A stretch of DNA of 64,000 nt, taken from Talinum fruticosum (taxonomy: Eukaryota; Streptophyta; Magnoliopsida; Caryophyllales; Talinaceae). The stretch is from NCBI GenBank assembly GCA_021018815.1, contig JAITYX010000133.1, positions 248,001 to 312,000 of the forward strand, written 5' to 3'. The position numbers and the translations under genes were made by a program. The notes under the pieces were generated by a model, which ran no database searches, had not been told where the DNA came from, and saw nothing but the letters and a program-made list of their open reading frames with translations. This document shows, piece by piece, positions 34,600 through 46,300 of this stretch. Numbering within the stretch: the first letter of the stretch is position 1; each line of letters opens with the position of its first letter.

Positions 34600-36284
34600 T
34601 GGAGATATAGAAATGTCGGACAAAATGATAGGAAAAAAAATTAAGAGGGCGGTGGAGCGAGTGCGAGTGGAGGATAAGGAGCGAGGACCCCGCTTCGTGC
34701 TCGTAACATTAAGATGAGGTTGTTGGTTGTGCAATTGGCGGCAGGAGGAGAGGAGGTGGTTGTTCTTGGTGAGCTGTCCTTCGAACTAAAAGTGCTTCTT
34801 CCTCTATTTCCTCTTCCGAGTCCTCGGCTTCCTCGGCTTGAGTAGGTTACACCGAAGGTTGAGCTTGGGACTCGACCAACGTCCCCAACTTCCTTTGAGG
34901 CTGACTCGGTGTTCTCCGAGGAAATAACCTCTGCTTCCTTTTTCCTTGGTCTTCGGTTTGGCCTCGCTCCAACTTCTTCTTCTTAATCTCCTTCTTATTC
35001 TTACTCGAGTCGGAAGAGCTGGAAGACTCCGAGGATGGGTTTGAGTCGGATGCCGATTCTACATCCTTGGCAGCCTTAGATCCGTGCTCTTGGAGATGGC
35101 TGATCTAGTCTTGCTACCTCTTGATGACTTCCTTCAGCTCAGTAATAGGAGCTCGACACCGATCTATATGCTTCTAAGCCATGCTCTTAAGTTGTGTTAG
35201 AATAGGCATGAAAGCCTAGAATGCACCAAGAGTTGATTGCAACTCCTTAGCGAGAGCATTAATTGTGATGCCATCTTCGAAGTAAATCAGTAGAAAGGGC
35301 AGGCTAAGAAGATGATGAATCGGCGGTCGAAGAAGAGTTTCAGTACTCTTCCGAGTCCGAGAAGGAAGAGGGGAAGTTCAAAGTTGTGGCTCTAGACACT
35401 AGGTGTAGTTTCCTGGTATCCTAGATTGATGAGCTCATGCCTACCAATGCATATAGTCGGCTTAAAGAATTTATGTGGATCATTGGTAAGCTCCACTTTA
35501 AAATGTGCAATGATAGCGGAGAGGAGAGCTCCAAAAGGTAGGGGTTTCTTCTAATGTAAGGGAATAGAAGCAATCGATCAATGATAAAAGGAATGAGGTT
35601 AACCTCATATCCTCGAGAATGTCATATAGGGCTTTGAGAACCTTTTTGTTGGTTTTCTCCTTGGATGGATATAATAAGAACACAGTTCTCATCAAGAAAA
35701 ACACAAAAGTCCGGCCTCGGACTTCATTTGAGTCACGAAAGGTTTTTTGGACTTGGGGATGACTCCGGCATATTTATCAAAGAAATCATTAGTGATTTCA
35801 GTGAAATGAATGGATTTGAGTTCGGAAAAGAGTCCGAACCTTAAAAAGCTTTTAAAGAAGAGGAAGATTCATGGTGATGTTCTTCCCCTAAACAAGCGAG
35901 TAGACCACATTTTCCTTTGCGGTCAAGTTACAGTGATAATTTCGAGACTAGCTCGGGATAGATGTAATCATAGAAACACAGTACTTAAAATCCCCTGTTT
36001 TGAGAAGTGGTTTTACCCATGAGATTTTGGTAGATAAGAAGAATTTCTCTTCAAGGAAATAATGTTGGGCAACGATTAGATTCTTGGGCTCATCGAAGGC
36101 GAGAGCCTTGCCTTTGGAGGTGTTGAGAGAAAAAGAGAATTTGACTTGAGAGAGAGAAGGATTGAACGAGTAAGAATGAAGAACAAGAGAGTAGAGAGGT
36201 GAAAGTAGAGAATCTAAGTCCGAAAGAGCGTCCGAGTGAGGATTCGAGTTCGAGAGATGGATGTGAGAGAGCAAAAGATATCAA
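34600..36284 (-). pseudogene. Extra 3' ORF of copia element (env-like / Transposase_32-like)
   Basis: Lies downstream of pol, where SIRE/Maximus copia elements carry an additional ORF. The upstream part reads FSFSLNTSKGKALAFDEPKN and FFLSTKISWVKPLLKTGDF. The middle reads ITNDFFDKYAGVIPKSKKPF, and FGALLSAIIAHFKVEL with HELINLGYQETT. This resembles the putative plant transposon protein domain (PF20167). The C-terminal part (35200 to 34600) is Glu/Lys coiled-coil-like, then Ser/Glu-rich, then Pro-rich. At least five stops or frameshifts occur. No ATG is seen at the start; the natural start is probably altered. Its role is not established; an envelope function is only a historical label. Confidence 0.6.
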
Positions 36285-36311
36285 AGTGAATAAATGATAA
36301 ATAACGGATAC

Positions 36312-36321
36312 TATTTATAAA
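36312..36321 (-). promoter_or_regulatory. TATA-like box upstream of the extra 3' ORF
   Basis: Minus strand TTTATAAATAG, about 30-40 bp before the open frame that begins at 36284/36274. This is a plausible internal promoter between pol and the 3' ORF. Known promoters of such elements are in the LTR, so this is inference. Confidence 0.35.
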
Positions 36322-36324
36322 TCA

Positions 36325-36785
36325 AGGGCTCTTAAGAAAAAATGCCTTACTCGAATTAGTTTGCAAAGTAACAGTTAGTCGACCGTTTGACGTTCTAGTG
36401 TCTAACGATTACTTCTTAAAACTATTTCCTTCCAATGGCTAGTTTCTTGACCGTTCGCTTCATAGAGAGATAAAAGAGATTTGAAAATATTTCCAAGATT
36501 CTCTATTGAATTATAAATGATCTTAGAATTTTAATGTCTATTTTTCTTATAATCGTGATCGACCCGAGTAGAGTGTCCGAGGTGCTCGGAATACACTCGA
36601 AACTCAAGAACTCTAGCTTAGTTTCATGATATTTCAACTAAACCACAAGCTATTCGCTCGGATAATGTAATAAACAATTGAACATATACATTCTCGTGAA
36701 ATCACTCAATTAATCAAGCATTCATCATACCAAATTCATTCGTAATAAAGTAGAATTGATCTTCACTCGAGAGGTTCTGTGAAAA
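36325..36785 (-). other. Spacer between pol and the extra 3' ORF
   Basis: No coding pattern. The pol frame ends near 36790, so these 460 bp form an intergenic spacer. Confidence 0.4.
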
Positions 36786-36789
36786 TATC

Positions 36790-37330
36790 ATCTAATTGAA
36801 ATTTAGTAGGAATAAATTCAAGTTCAATATCACCTTTTTAGAATGGTCTTTCATAAATGATAGCTGACCTCGATGTGCTTTGTCTTTGAATACTGAATCT
36901 GGATTCATTGTAATGCTAATGGCACTTTGATTATCACACTTGATGGGGATGGATAAGAATGACAGTCCTAGATCATTCAAGTGTTTCTTGATCTATAAAA
37001 TTTGAGCACAACAGGATGCAACTGCTATATACTCGCCTCGGTTGTTGATAAAGCAACCGAATTTTGTTTCTTTGAGTGCCAGGAGATGAGTGATTGACCG
37101 AGAAATTGACATGCTCTTGATGTACTCTTTCTATCAACCTTGTATCCAGCATAGTCAGCGTTTGAGTATCCACTTAGAGTCACACTTGAATCTTTTGAGT
37201 ACCAAAGACCAAAGTGTATGAGTTCCTTTAAGATACCTCAAAATTCTCTTCACCGCAGTGAGATGCGATTCTTTTCGATTAGCTTTAAATCTTGCACATA
37301 AACAGACACTAAACATAATATCTGGCTTAC
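36790..37330 (-). pseudogene. Copia RNase H domain
   Basis: Minus strand: IGSLLCLISSKPDIMFSVCL and LTAVKRILRYLKGT (the RT-RNase H link, 37340-37160). Then GEYIAVASCCAQIL at about 37040 (E of the RNase H active site), and IKCDNQSAISITMNP at about 36940 (the conserved D-N-x-S-A). Stops and frameshifts separate the pieces. The C-terminal H is altered to KAHR. It would degrade RNA in the RNA/DNA hybrid. Confidence 0.85.
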
Positions 37331-38370
37331 TAGATATGAGACAAAGTAGAGATCCAATCATACCTCTGTAAAGTTTTCCGATCTACAATTTTAAGTCCAG
37401 TTTGAGTACTGCTACTCATTGGTTTTGATGCATGTTTGACATCTTGTAGCTTGTACTTCTTGAGTAACTCGTTAGGGTATTTGGACTTATGAACATAGAT
37501 GTCATTTTTCTCTTGTTTGATTTGCAATCCAAGAAAGAAATTAAGTTCTCTTATCATACTCATTTGGAACTCCTGCCTCATTAACTCGGAAAATTCATGA
37601 TGTAGAGTTTCATTAGTAGCTCCAAATATAATGTCATCAACATAAATCTGAATAATTAGAAAATCATTCCCCTTGGTTTTTGTGAAAAGAGTTTTGTTAA
37701 TAAGACCTCATTTGAAATCATTTTCAACCAAGAAGCTGCTTAACCTTTCATACCAAGCTCTTGGTGCTTGTTTCAAACCATACAAAAGCCTTTTGCGATT
37801 TAAAAATATGATTAGGAAATTGAGAATTTTCAAATCCAGTGGGTTTCTCAACATAAAATTCTTCTTGTATATACCCATTAAGAAATGAACACTTAACATC
37901 CATTTTATGTAATTTGATGTTCATGTTGGATGCAAAAGCTAAAAGAATTCCGATTTCTTCAATCCTAGCAACAGGTGCAAAGGTTTCCCCACAATGAATT
38001 CCTTCGTCTTGATTATATCTCCGAGCAACTAGTCTAGCTTTTTTCCGACTACTAAGCCTCCCTTATCCAGTTTGTGTTTGAATACCCATTTGGTTCCTAT
38101 AATTGGGTGGTCGAAGGTCATTTGGTCGAGTCTAGACTTGGTTTCTTTCAAATTGTGATAGTTCTTTTTGCATGGCCTTTACTCATTCAAGTTTAAGTAG
38201 TGCTTCTAGTACATTTTTAGGTTCAATTAATGATATGAATACATAAAATTAACATAAATTTTGTAATGAAGAATGAGTTCTTACCAAGTATTGATGTCCG
38301 AGACGATGTTCTCGAGTGGGTGACTAGATGAATATTTGAAAGCTTTACCTATCCTCTCGGTTTACCGATT
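37330..38370 (-). pseudogene. Copia reverse transcriptase domain
   Basis: Minus strand: LYGLKQAPRAWYERLSSFL near 37760, then IQIYVDDIIFGA at about 37620-37655, which is the catalytic YVDD box of copia RT. Then MRQEFQMSMIRELNFFLGLQ and YPNELLKKYKLQDVKHASKP. The part near 38100 continues the N-terminal fingers in broken frames. Many frame changes make it inactive. It would copy element RNA to cDNA. Confidence 0.9.
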
Positions 38371-38640
38371 TAATGGTTGAATATTTTGTTCTTCAATTGG
38401 TTCAACTTCTTGATTCCCTTCTTCAACTTGTGCTTTAGTGGTCTAAGCTTGTTCTTGAACCGGCTTATTCCGAGCTGGTTCAGGTCTTTTATTGTTGTTC
38501 GTTCGAGCTCAGCCTCCACTAAGTCATCTTCATCTCGATTGAGCTTGAGATTTGAGAAAGTGGATTCACTTATCCTGCCATTATCAACTTCATCAAAGAT
38601 AACATGGATGCTTTCTTCCACTTTTTTAGCTTTCTATTAA
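38370..38640 (-). pseudogene. Copia linker between integrase and RT
   Basis: An 83-codon open stretch on the minus strand, acidic then basic (SIHVIFDEVDNGRISES ... LKHKLKKGIKKLNQLKNK). This is like the variable linker between integrase and RT in SIRE-type elements. Confidence 0.6.
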
Positions 38641-39490
38641 AAATTCGATAAACCTTGCTATGAGAAGAATAATCAAGAAAAATACCTTCGTCCGACCTAG
38701 CATCAAATTTGGTCGGATGTTCTTTACCATTGTTATGCACAAAGAATTTACAACCGAATGGTTTGAAGTAGGAAATGTTGGGCTTCTTCCCTTTGCATAG
38801 CTCGTAGGGTGTTGTCTTTAGAATGGGTCAAATGAGGCATCTGTTGAGAATGTAGTTTACTCGTATTCATCGCCTCATCCCGAAATAATAAGGTAGATCA
38901 TTTTTAATCATCATTGTCCTTCCTATTTCTTCAAGAGTTCTGTTCTTTCTCTCCACTATTCCATCTTGTTGAGGAGTTCTTGGTGTTGAGAAGTTGTGGG
39001 AGATGTCATTCTTGTCAAGGAAGTCTGCAAATTCCGAGTAGTTGAACTCCCTTCCATGGTTAGTTCGAGTTCTCCTGATTTGAATCTCGGACTCCTCGTT
39101 TATTTTCCTGCAAATCTTGGTGAATTCTTTAAATGCTTCATAGTTGTTCTTCGAGAAAACAAACCTAGGTAAATCGTGAGTAATTATCAACAATAACTAG
39201 CACATATGATTGACCTCCTAAGATTTTAACAGGAATTTCACCACATAGATCCATATGTATCAATTCAAGCACTTTGGATGTACATATTGTCTTGAGTGGC
39301 TTAAATGATGATGTAGCTTTTTTCCTTTTGTGCATGCATCATAGATTTTATCTTTCTTAAATGAACAATTACGTAGTCCTCTAAGTAATCCATGAGATGC
39401 AAGTTTCTTGATTGTATGTATACCGATATGACGTAATTTGCGATGCCATGTCCATGAATCATCATTCATTGAAGCTTTTAAACATGACAA
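38641..39490 (-). pseudogene. Copia integrase (GAG-pre-integrase and core)
   Basis: The zinc-binding part reads WTWHRKLRHIGIHTIKKLAS at about 39430, with the later CxxC reduced to DACTKGK. The core has RTNHGREFNYSEF (39060 region), where the usual Asp of S/T-D-H-G is Asn, and TPRTPQQDGIVERKNRTLEE with the catalytic Glu kept. The C-terminal KNDLPYYFGMRR corresponds to the L-P-x-x-F-W-A-E-A motif. Downstream frames to 38641 hold the integrase tail. The Asp loss and stops make it inactive. Confidence 0.88.
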
Positions 39491-40735
39491 ATCTTGATTA
39501 CAATTAGAAAGAGGACTAGTATAGGTGTTACCTGACCTCGGACACTGAGAGTTTTGTCTCTTTGAGGAAATGAAGCGGTTGGTCTAGGTGAACCTTACCT
39601 CTCGACCTTTGTGGCACACAATTGAGAGATACGTAGAAGGTTATATTTGAGCCCCTTGACAAGGTACACGAGACTAACTGAATTGTTTCCTTAACCAATC
39701 CTACAATGCCAACTATATTGCCTTTGCTTTGTTATCTCCAAATGTGACTTTTCCTTCCTTTATATTCTCATGTTTTGAGAAGATTCTTGAATCTCTAGAC
39801 ATGTGGCATGAACATCCACTATCTAAATATCGGTGACCTTTTTGTTTATGAGTTTCCTTCAAAACAGAAACAAACTAACCCCTTTCACTTCCTCTTACGA
39901 ACCTTGTAACTGTCTTAACTGTGGTCCTTTTCGAGGAAGAGCGCTTTTCGGAACCTAGATTTGAATAATTTTGGGTTTGGTTTGATTATGAGTCTTCTTT
40001 ATTGAGAATTGTCTCTGTGTCTCTTTCTTTTGAAATCCTCTCTTTTATAAATTGGTTGAGAAGACTTTTTCATAAAAGCTGGTGTGGGCTCAGTTACTTT
40101 CCTTTTTTAATGAATGGGACCATGCTCAGCCTTTTTGAACTTAATTATTCCGGAATAAGTTTTGAAAAGACTTTTGTAGGAATTATCTTCCTCTTCGACA
40201 TTGTAACGAAGTCCTTGTTTTCAAAAAGAGACACACCGATAACCAAATAATAAATCAAGGCTTTTCTGACCTTGAGTAAGCTTTAAAACCAACCCTTGAG
40301 ACTCAATGAGCTTTTGTTTCAATTGCCCATTCTCCGTTCCGAGGCACCCGGACTTGGTCCCATTATCTTGAATACTAGTCCGAAGTAACTTCAGGTTCGT
40401 CTTAGTTTTTCTAAATCATTTTTCAAAGAATTGTTCTCAGCACTAAGAGACGTTAACTTCTCTTTGAATTCGGAAGAATCATAATTGGACTTCTCCTCCA
40501 AAGTTAAAATGTATCTAGCTAGACCGTGCTTGGAGAATTTGAGAAAGTAGTTGATTACCTCCCGAGGATTTGTTTCCTCAATATCCGATACTTCACTTTC
40601 GACTTATATCTAGCTTCTAAGTTTGATAGAGCTATGACACACTTTAACTTATCATCATCAATGTCAACATCTTCTTCGATTCATCATCACTCCAGGTAGC
40701 TACCATAGCCTTTATATCAAGGCTTTAATTTATAG
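39490..40735 (-). pseudogene. Copia gag C-terminal part and protease region, truncated
   Basis: The minus strand at 40715 starts AMVATWSDDES, the acidic block that follows the zinc knuckle in SIRE-type gag. It then runs into a Lys/Glu/Leu-rich coiled-coil stretch (40650-40430; pieces NYFLKFSKHGLARYILTLEE and LSAENNSLKNDLEKL). The N-terminal gag, PBS and leader are missing: sequence passes straight into LTR at about 40736. A clear protease D-S/T-G was not seen. Confidence 0.65.
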
Positions 40736-41666
40736 GCTATCACGAAGAGAGTCGTTGTGTCTTAGGTTGGAAGCACTGGGTCGGTTAGTCGTTACAACGG
40801 TTAGTCTAAGGAGTAAGATTTAGAAGTTGAGCTTAGGTCCTAGTTTCCAAAAGCAATTCTACCAATTTGTTGAATCTGAAAAACAAGGTATAAATAGTCG
40901 TTAAACTCAAAAAACCAAAAGTTACTCGAAATGGCAACAAACAGGCCCGACAACCTAGTCCGATTCTGCATGAGATTTTTGGCTTCTCTTCGAGCATTCT
41001 TTCGGTGGTAATGAAGCCGTCATTTTTTATTTAACCTGGGATTAATTGGCTTTGATAAACCTACAAAACAAATCACAAATGGTACTCAAAGTATAAAAAT
41101 GCTTTGGTTTAATGTAAGATAAGGATTAAACTAAATAAAACAATTAACGACTAATATTCGTTAATACATTAAAATGAAAATTTTCAAGTCCAATATTCAA
41201 TATGAACAAATTCCATATATGTCTTAACTCAATGAATAAATTGGTTAGAAATGAGATCAAAGAGTTAATTATAAATATTTTTAATGTTTGTCAAAGTAAC
41301 TAGATTTAACTTAATAAATTTGGCCAAAGTATTCAATATTTGAAATAAGCCCGTTTAAAATATGAGTTAAAGATGTTAAAATATTTAGGCAAACTTCTTG
41401 TCTAAGCCATATTGAGTTCATTAGTTTCCACAACAGAGTGACTCGGTTAGTGCTCGGTTTAATTGATCGGGTTAGTATCTACTTTTTAAGTAGAACCGAG
41501 TCTTTAGACATTAAGAGATAAACTTTTAGATCAAAGTCTTAGGTCAGTCATTTTTAGTCATCATCTTGCGAATTTGATTTTAGAATGCACCTTGTTTAAT
41601 CTTAAGTAAAGATGAATGACTTTAAATCAAAATCAATTAAGGGGTTAGTTCATACTTGAGTTTTCA
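40736..41666 (-). mobile_element. Partial copia LTR of a second copy
   Basis: Same family as 32738-34173 (shares GTACTCAAAGTATAAAAATGCTTTGG and ATTCAATATG-type blocks). Its sense start TGAAAACTC at 41666 is preceded by a polypurine tract (41667-41680), so this is a 3' LTR of another copy, not the 5' LTR of the pol at 36790-40735. It is truncated at 40736 where it meets gag. Confidence 0.65.
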
Positions 41667-41680
41667 AACTCCCCTTTTTA
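41667..41680 (-). other. Second copia polypurine tract
   Basis: Minus strand TAAAAAGGGGAGTT before TGAAAACTC, matching the tract at 34174-34186. Confidence 0.65.
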
Positions 41681-41768
41681 ATGAAAGGAATTCATAACTA
41701 GAGAAATTCGAGTAACTTAAAGATAACAAAATATTATTGAGTGTTAGAGTAAAAAATTAATATGCGGA

Positions 41769-42180
41769 CACTACTACAGGAACTACTTTTTACTACGGTT
41801 GAAAATGACCTTTTACTATGGTTCTCGGGCGTCGTGTATGCGAGCATAATGGTAGATATGCATCTTTTACTACGAGTTTAAAATAGTAGTAAAAGAGAAG
41901 CTATTACTATGGTTTATTTGGGGAACCGTAGTAAAAGACAATTTATTACTACGGTTACGGATAAAGAATCCCGGTAATAGCTCGTCTTTTACTACAATTC
42001 TTTATCCAGAATCGTAGTAATAGGTCTGGGCCCAAAAGCCCTTTTTGTCAAAATTTTAGGGTGGTCAACTTTTTACTACGGTTCTTACTTAAGAACTATA
42101 ATCATAGGTTGTTTTCATACATATTACTACGGTTTTGGGGTAGAATCGTAGTTAAAAGTTCTGAATTTTTGTTTAGATTA
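41769..42180 (+). mobile_element. Terminus of a CACTA (En/Spm-like) transposon
   Basis: Starts CACTACTACAGGAACTAC and is followed by some ten copies of TTACTACGGTT or its complement. This is the usual CACTA arrangement of terminal repeat plus subterminal repeats. It interrupts the copia 3' region that starts at 41681. The opposite end (reverse complement, ...CCTGTAGTAGTG) was not found in the window. Confidence 0.75.
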
Positions 42181-42394
42181 TTAGTTGTTTTCTTACCACT
42201 GGGTACAATTATACAAATTTAACATATATACAACCATTTACACAAACTCTTTCAGAATATATATAAACCAGATTTCAACAGTCTTGACCAGAATATATAC
42301 AAACCAGATTCCTCACACAAAGTAGTATGGTACACAATTAAAAAAATCATAAACTTGACCAGTCAAATAATGAAGAATAAGTGTACATATATAC

Positions 42395-43769
42395 CTATGT
42401 AACTATCTTTATACGGTTATATACAAGCTGTGCCCAATCTTGTCTTAGCTCATCGAGCACAAGCATCTTTCCGGAAAATATTGTGACCACTACTACAAAA
42501 GACATAGTCATTATGTCAAGTGTAAGTATTAATTAAGCTAAAAAGAACATAACAATTATTAAAAATTTAAATTTTTCATAATCAAATACAAGTACAAGTG
42601 CAAGTGTAAGTGCAAATACCTCTTTGGGATTAGATGCGGGATCATTGAAATGGAGTTGGGTCATAATCTCTTTCATGTACTTGGAGAGTGTAAAAGCCAC
42701 ACCCCACATTTCCATTTTGTTTGTGACACTAAAATTATAATTCCCAACACATGAAGAATTAATTGGTAGTTATTGTAGCTAGCAAGTAATATCAAATGAA
42801 AAATTAAAATTAACGCTAAGCAAGAGAACCTTACCTTTACGGGGACCATAGTTGGGTTTGATCTCACACGTGAGCATCTCGCACCTCCCGTAAAATAATA
42901 CATTATGAGAGTACTATTTTTCAATTAGAAAACTAAAATTCAAATTAACATACAATTGAAAATAATACTTAACAAAGAAGCGTAAAATAATTAAGGTATG
43001 AACTCACGAGTCAAGTACGTTCTTGATATCTTTCCTCCCGGGATGACCCATAGGATCAAGCCGATGCGCGACATTACTCCTCGAAAATATGGCAGCAAGC
43101 ATCTAATGTTGGCTACATCGATACAAATAACATATTTATAAATATGTAACAACATTAAAACTCCATTTAAGTTTTTGTACACTTACCCCTCAATAAACAG
43201 CGCCAAATAACATATTTTCACGCACATTATTTTTCATAACTCTCAAGATATAATCGGATGGGTGTTGAGTTCCCCGTCCTATTGCTTGAATGGCATGAGG
43301 GTTGAGAAACCGAACCGATTTGTTTTCTATCTCGTGGAGACACCTATTACATATTAATTGTACATATAGTTAGAAATGGAAATTAATAGTTAAAAAATGA
43401 ACTTATATATATAGTAACTCACATCATGCCAAGCATAATAGTGGATACGCTGATCTCTTGCATCCGTAAAAGTTGCATTATGTCGTCCAACAAGACATTT
43501 ATGATCATGTCCTTATCGTCTCTGTCTATTACCCCAAAATGTGCCTGGTGATTCGATTTCCAACATTGTTTGTTTTTGACAAAGTCTTCACAAAACTTTT
43601 CAGAATAGAACACCAATCCATATATGACTCGTGAATGGGTAGGAGAGTGGATTGCTTTGGACGACGCTCGGGCGCCGCTGAATACTTGCTTGTGCCAATT
43701 GAGGGAGTTGGAGTACCTTTCATCCCACTCTCGGATCTGTCCCCGACGTCCTAGTTTAGGGAGGACCAT
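42395..43769 (-). pseudogene. Ulp1-type (C48) cysteine protease gene of a CACTA element
   Basis: A multi-exon gene on the minus strand, read 43769 to 42395. The 5' exon ends with DDIMQLLRMQEISVSTIMLG (to about 43419). The next exon (43345-43190) reads KSVRFLNPHAIQAIG and SDYILRVMKNNVREN. The third (43113-43008) has the catalytic His followed by a stop in place of Trp (H, stop, MLAAI; stop at 43103-43105) and LDPMGHPGRKDIKNVLDS with the catalytic Asp. The fourth (about 42725-42600) has W-K-C-G (Cys codon 42706-42708), then after a frameshift SKYMKEIMTQLHF. The last exon ends DELRQDWAQLVYNRIKIVT and a stop at 42395-42397. All three catalytic residues are visible but separated by a stop and a frameshift. 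Ulp1 domains cleave SUMO-type tags and are carried by many plant CACTA and Mutator elements. Confidence 0.75.
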
Positions 43770-43783
43770 AATAAAGGAATTAG

Positions 43784-43784
<1 letters not shown>

Positions 43785-43834
<50 letters not shown>
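43785..43834. repeat. (TA)n microsatellite
   Basis: Fifty bases of TA repeat next to the 5' exon of the Ulp1-like gene, probably intronic. Confidence 0.97.
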
Positions 43835-43836
<2 letters not shown>

Positions 43837-43839
43837 TGA

Positions 43840-44423
43840 TATTAACAATAGTTAAATCTAATACTTTCAAATGAATTATCATAGAAAGGATGACTAAACT
43901 CTTGAGCCAAGGAACAAAGTCTGTTGGCCGCGTTGTCAACGAGTGTGGAAGTCTAGTGCCCGGATCAGCAACTCACGATTGCCTTTCCCTTACACGACTT
44001 CTCTCACACTCACGTTCACCTATCAGCTAAAAGTGGTGCCCCGTGAATGACGGCACCTGGCTTCCCAAGGTAAACAACACTCGTTGCCACAACATGATTT
44101 AGGGGAGGGTGATGAGAAGTTAGCTTGCACTACACCGGTTGCATAAGAATTAGCATAACAATTAGAATCACAAGATAACCCTTGAGAGACATGTTAAATT
44201 ATCTAAGAATCCTAGAAAAAGCTAGACAGAGTTTCCCCTTAAAACTTGATGTGGTCCTGTGGCCATGGCCGTGATGAGGCCGCCGCAAGCCGAAGGCCGT
44301 GTCTCACCGATCCGGTTTGCTTGTTTTGCTTTGTTGCTTCATAGGTAATATGTATATGTAGGAAAACTTTCATCCTTGGTCTCAAAATTAGCCCTTCAAT
44401 ATTTCGGATTGCGAGGGAGTTGA
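43840..44423. other. Unassigned, possibly more CACTA coding debris
   Basis: Moderately GC-rich with no protein pattern that I recognise. The CACTA gene may continue here on the minus strand. Confidence 0.25.
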
Positions 44424-45190
44424 GTGAGAGATAGATTTTGTTTAAAGGTTCATTTGGCTTTTGTTGGCACCTTGGTGAGTGGGTTACACCTCAAATCTGC
44501 CACAACACATGGTCGCCTTTTGTCCCGCAAGACCGTTGTAGTCCACGTTCTACTTCCGCTTAATTTCTTAAGAAGAGCAGGAAGAAATGACCATCGGGTA
44601 TGCCTCCTTGCATTTCTTGGATGCAAGCTCATCTTATGCACAATACTAGGGATGGATTATAATTTGAATTGTAAGGTTTATTTTGCTCATTTGTTTGATT
44701 ATATTTCGAGTATGGAAATTAATCTCATGTTCATATAGATTCTTCAAGAAGACGTCTACATTCCGAGTCCCGAGTTGATGTGTCTCAACCTGGAAAGCCT
44801 TCACGTATTGTTAGAATTCTCGAACTTCCCGAGTTAGCATGCGTGGGTCACCCATTCCCTCGGAACGGAAAGGGGTAAGAGTATTATGCTCTTTTTGCTT
44901 TTACTTGTGTGCTAAAAGAAATGTTCTTCTAATGTGATAAAATTCCAGTATGAAAGGGAATAATCTCGGACCATATCCATCTTATTGTAGTCCTCCTCTA
45001 CACCATCAAAGACTTCTTTTCGGGCATACATTCCGATCATTTCGGGTAATCCTTGTTAGCTAAGTGCTTACTTATGAGTTCTTAGTTTATGTGCTAATAA
45101 CTCTTTCACTCTTATAGGATCGTCATTTAAGGCTCCCTCCTTCAAGAGGTTTCCTTGGCGGTTCCGGAATGCATGCTTACACTACAAGCT
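44424..45190 (+). mobile_element. Ty3 internal leader fragment
   Basis: Homologous to 13460-14158 (GGGGTAAGAGTATTATGCTC block, GTGCTAAAAGAAATGTTC block, repeated GTGCTAA phrases). No continuous frame of known type. Confidence 0.35.
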
Positions 45191-45198
45191 AAATACAA

Positions 45199-45474
45199 AT
45201 GCCTTCTAGTAGCACAGTTGGAACCGACGATTCACGACATTTCTCTTGGAGTTCTCATGGGTGGAGTGCTTCCAAAGCTAGGCTAAGTTCTTCTACATTT
45301 GGGCCTAGTTCCTTTGATGCTAGGCCTACCTCTTCTACAACCGGTATGGACATCATCCCTTTGCAAGCTCTTGACCCATATGGCAACCCCACCGATTTCC
45401 GTCGGATGTCCTATAGTGAGCCTTATTATGAGGCCTCACAACCAATTTGGGATTGCGGGGCTAGCCCTTCATAA
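45199..45474 (+). pseudogene. Short Ser-rich open frame, unknown
   Basis: A 91-codon frame rich in Ser/Thr, with a tail DPYGNPTDFRRMSYSEPYYE. The preceding 700 bp look like a Ty3 leader, so this may be the start of a gag-like ORF. I do not recognise a domain; it may be chance. Confidence 0.25.
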
Positions 45475-46300
45475 GCGGCGGAAATAGGCGAGCTTCAACA
45501 TCGATCGTAGAGGACATAGGCAAATAAATCTTCGGTGACGTTGATGGCGATGGCGATGAAGATTCAATAACCACTTGTAACGTGCTTTGTAATTTAATAT
45601 TAATGTATTTTGGACCATTATTAGACTCTATGCAATGAGGTAAATGAAAAAATTTGATCTAAATGCTTACTTTATTTATATGATGCGAAAACATTTCAAA
45701 GACAAATTTGAAAAAAAAAAGCACATAGCTTGCATTCCCTGAAAAAGAAAATGATAAAAACAAAAATGAGAAATGGTAGTTGCATGTTCCTAAGTAACCT
45801 AGGGTTGTAAATTGTAAACGAAACGAACCTAGAGCAAAATTGACCCATTGTAGGAGACACTTAAACCAAAAGGGGTGGCAAACCAGCCAGCTAAAATGGT
45901 GCCTAGGTTAAGAGCTCGGCTTGGGCCTACTTGGCCTGGGCGGCGCGGCGTATGAGTGAGAGACCTGGAAATTTTCTTATAAAAGGGAGACTATGGCTGG
46001 TTTCCGAAAACATACTTTCGAAACTAATTTAGAACTTCTTAAAAGACAGACTAGGGTTGTCAAATTATGGGCTAAACACCTTATTCAGACATTAGGCGAG
46101 TCGGAATTCACTTGTCACTACTAAGGGATGCGAGTGTCTTTCTAGGATCCTCGAGCATCATGTATTCGAGGTTTAGGGACAAAAACTATGTCCTCTCCCT
46201 GAAGAGTTCGATGTTATTACGGGCAATCATCATCATCGAACTAGGCCCGTGATTCCTATGACATCCACTAATATGGCAAGTGCCTATAAGCACCTACTAA
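45475..46300. other. No gene recognised
   Basis: AT-rich with a poly-A run near 45710. No protein or repeat pattern could be supported. Confidence 0.3.

Noticed and set aside
42488..42501. CACTACTACAAAAG as a second CACTA terminus
   Set aside because: It lies in the region 3' of the Ulp1-like gene, lacks the subterminal TTACTACGGTT repeats and points the same way as the end at 41769. It may be a small separate MITE end, but nothing else supports that.
45178..45190. ACACTACAAGC as a possible transposon end
   Set aside because: No inverted partner or subterminal repeats were found.
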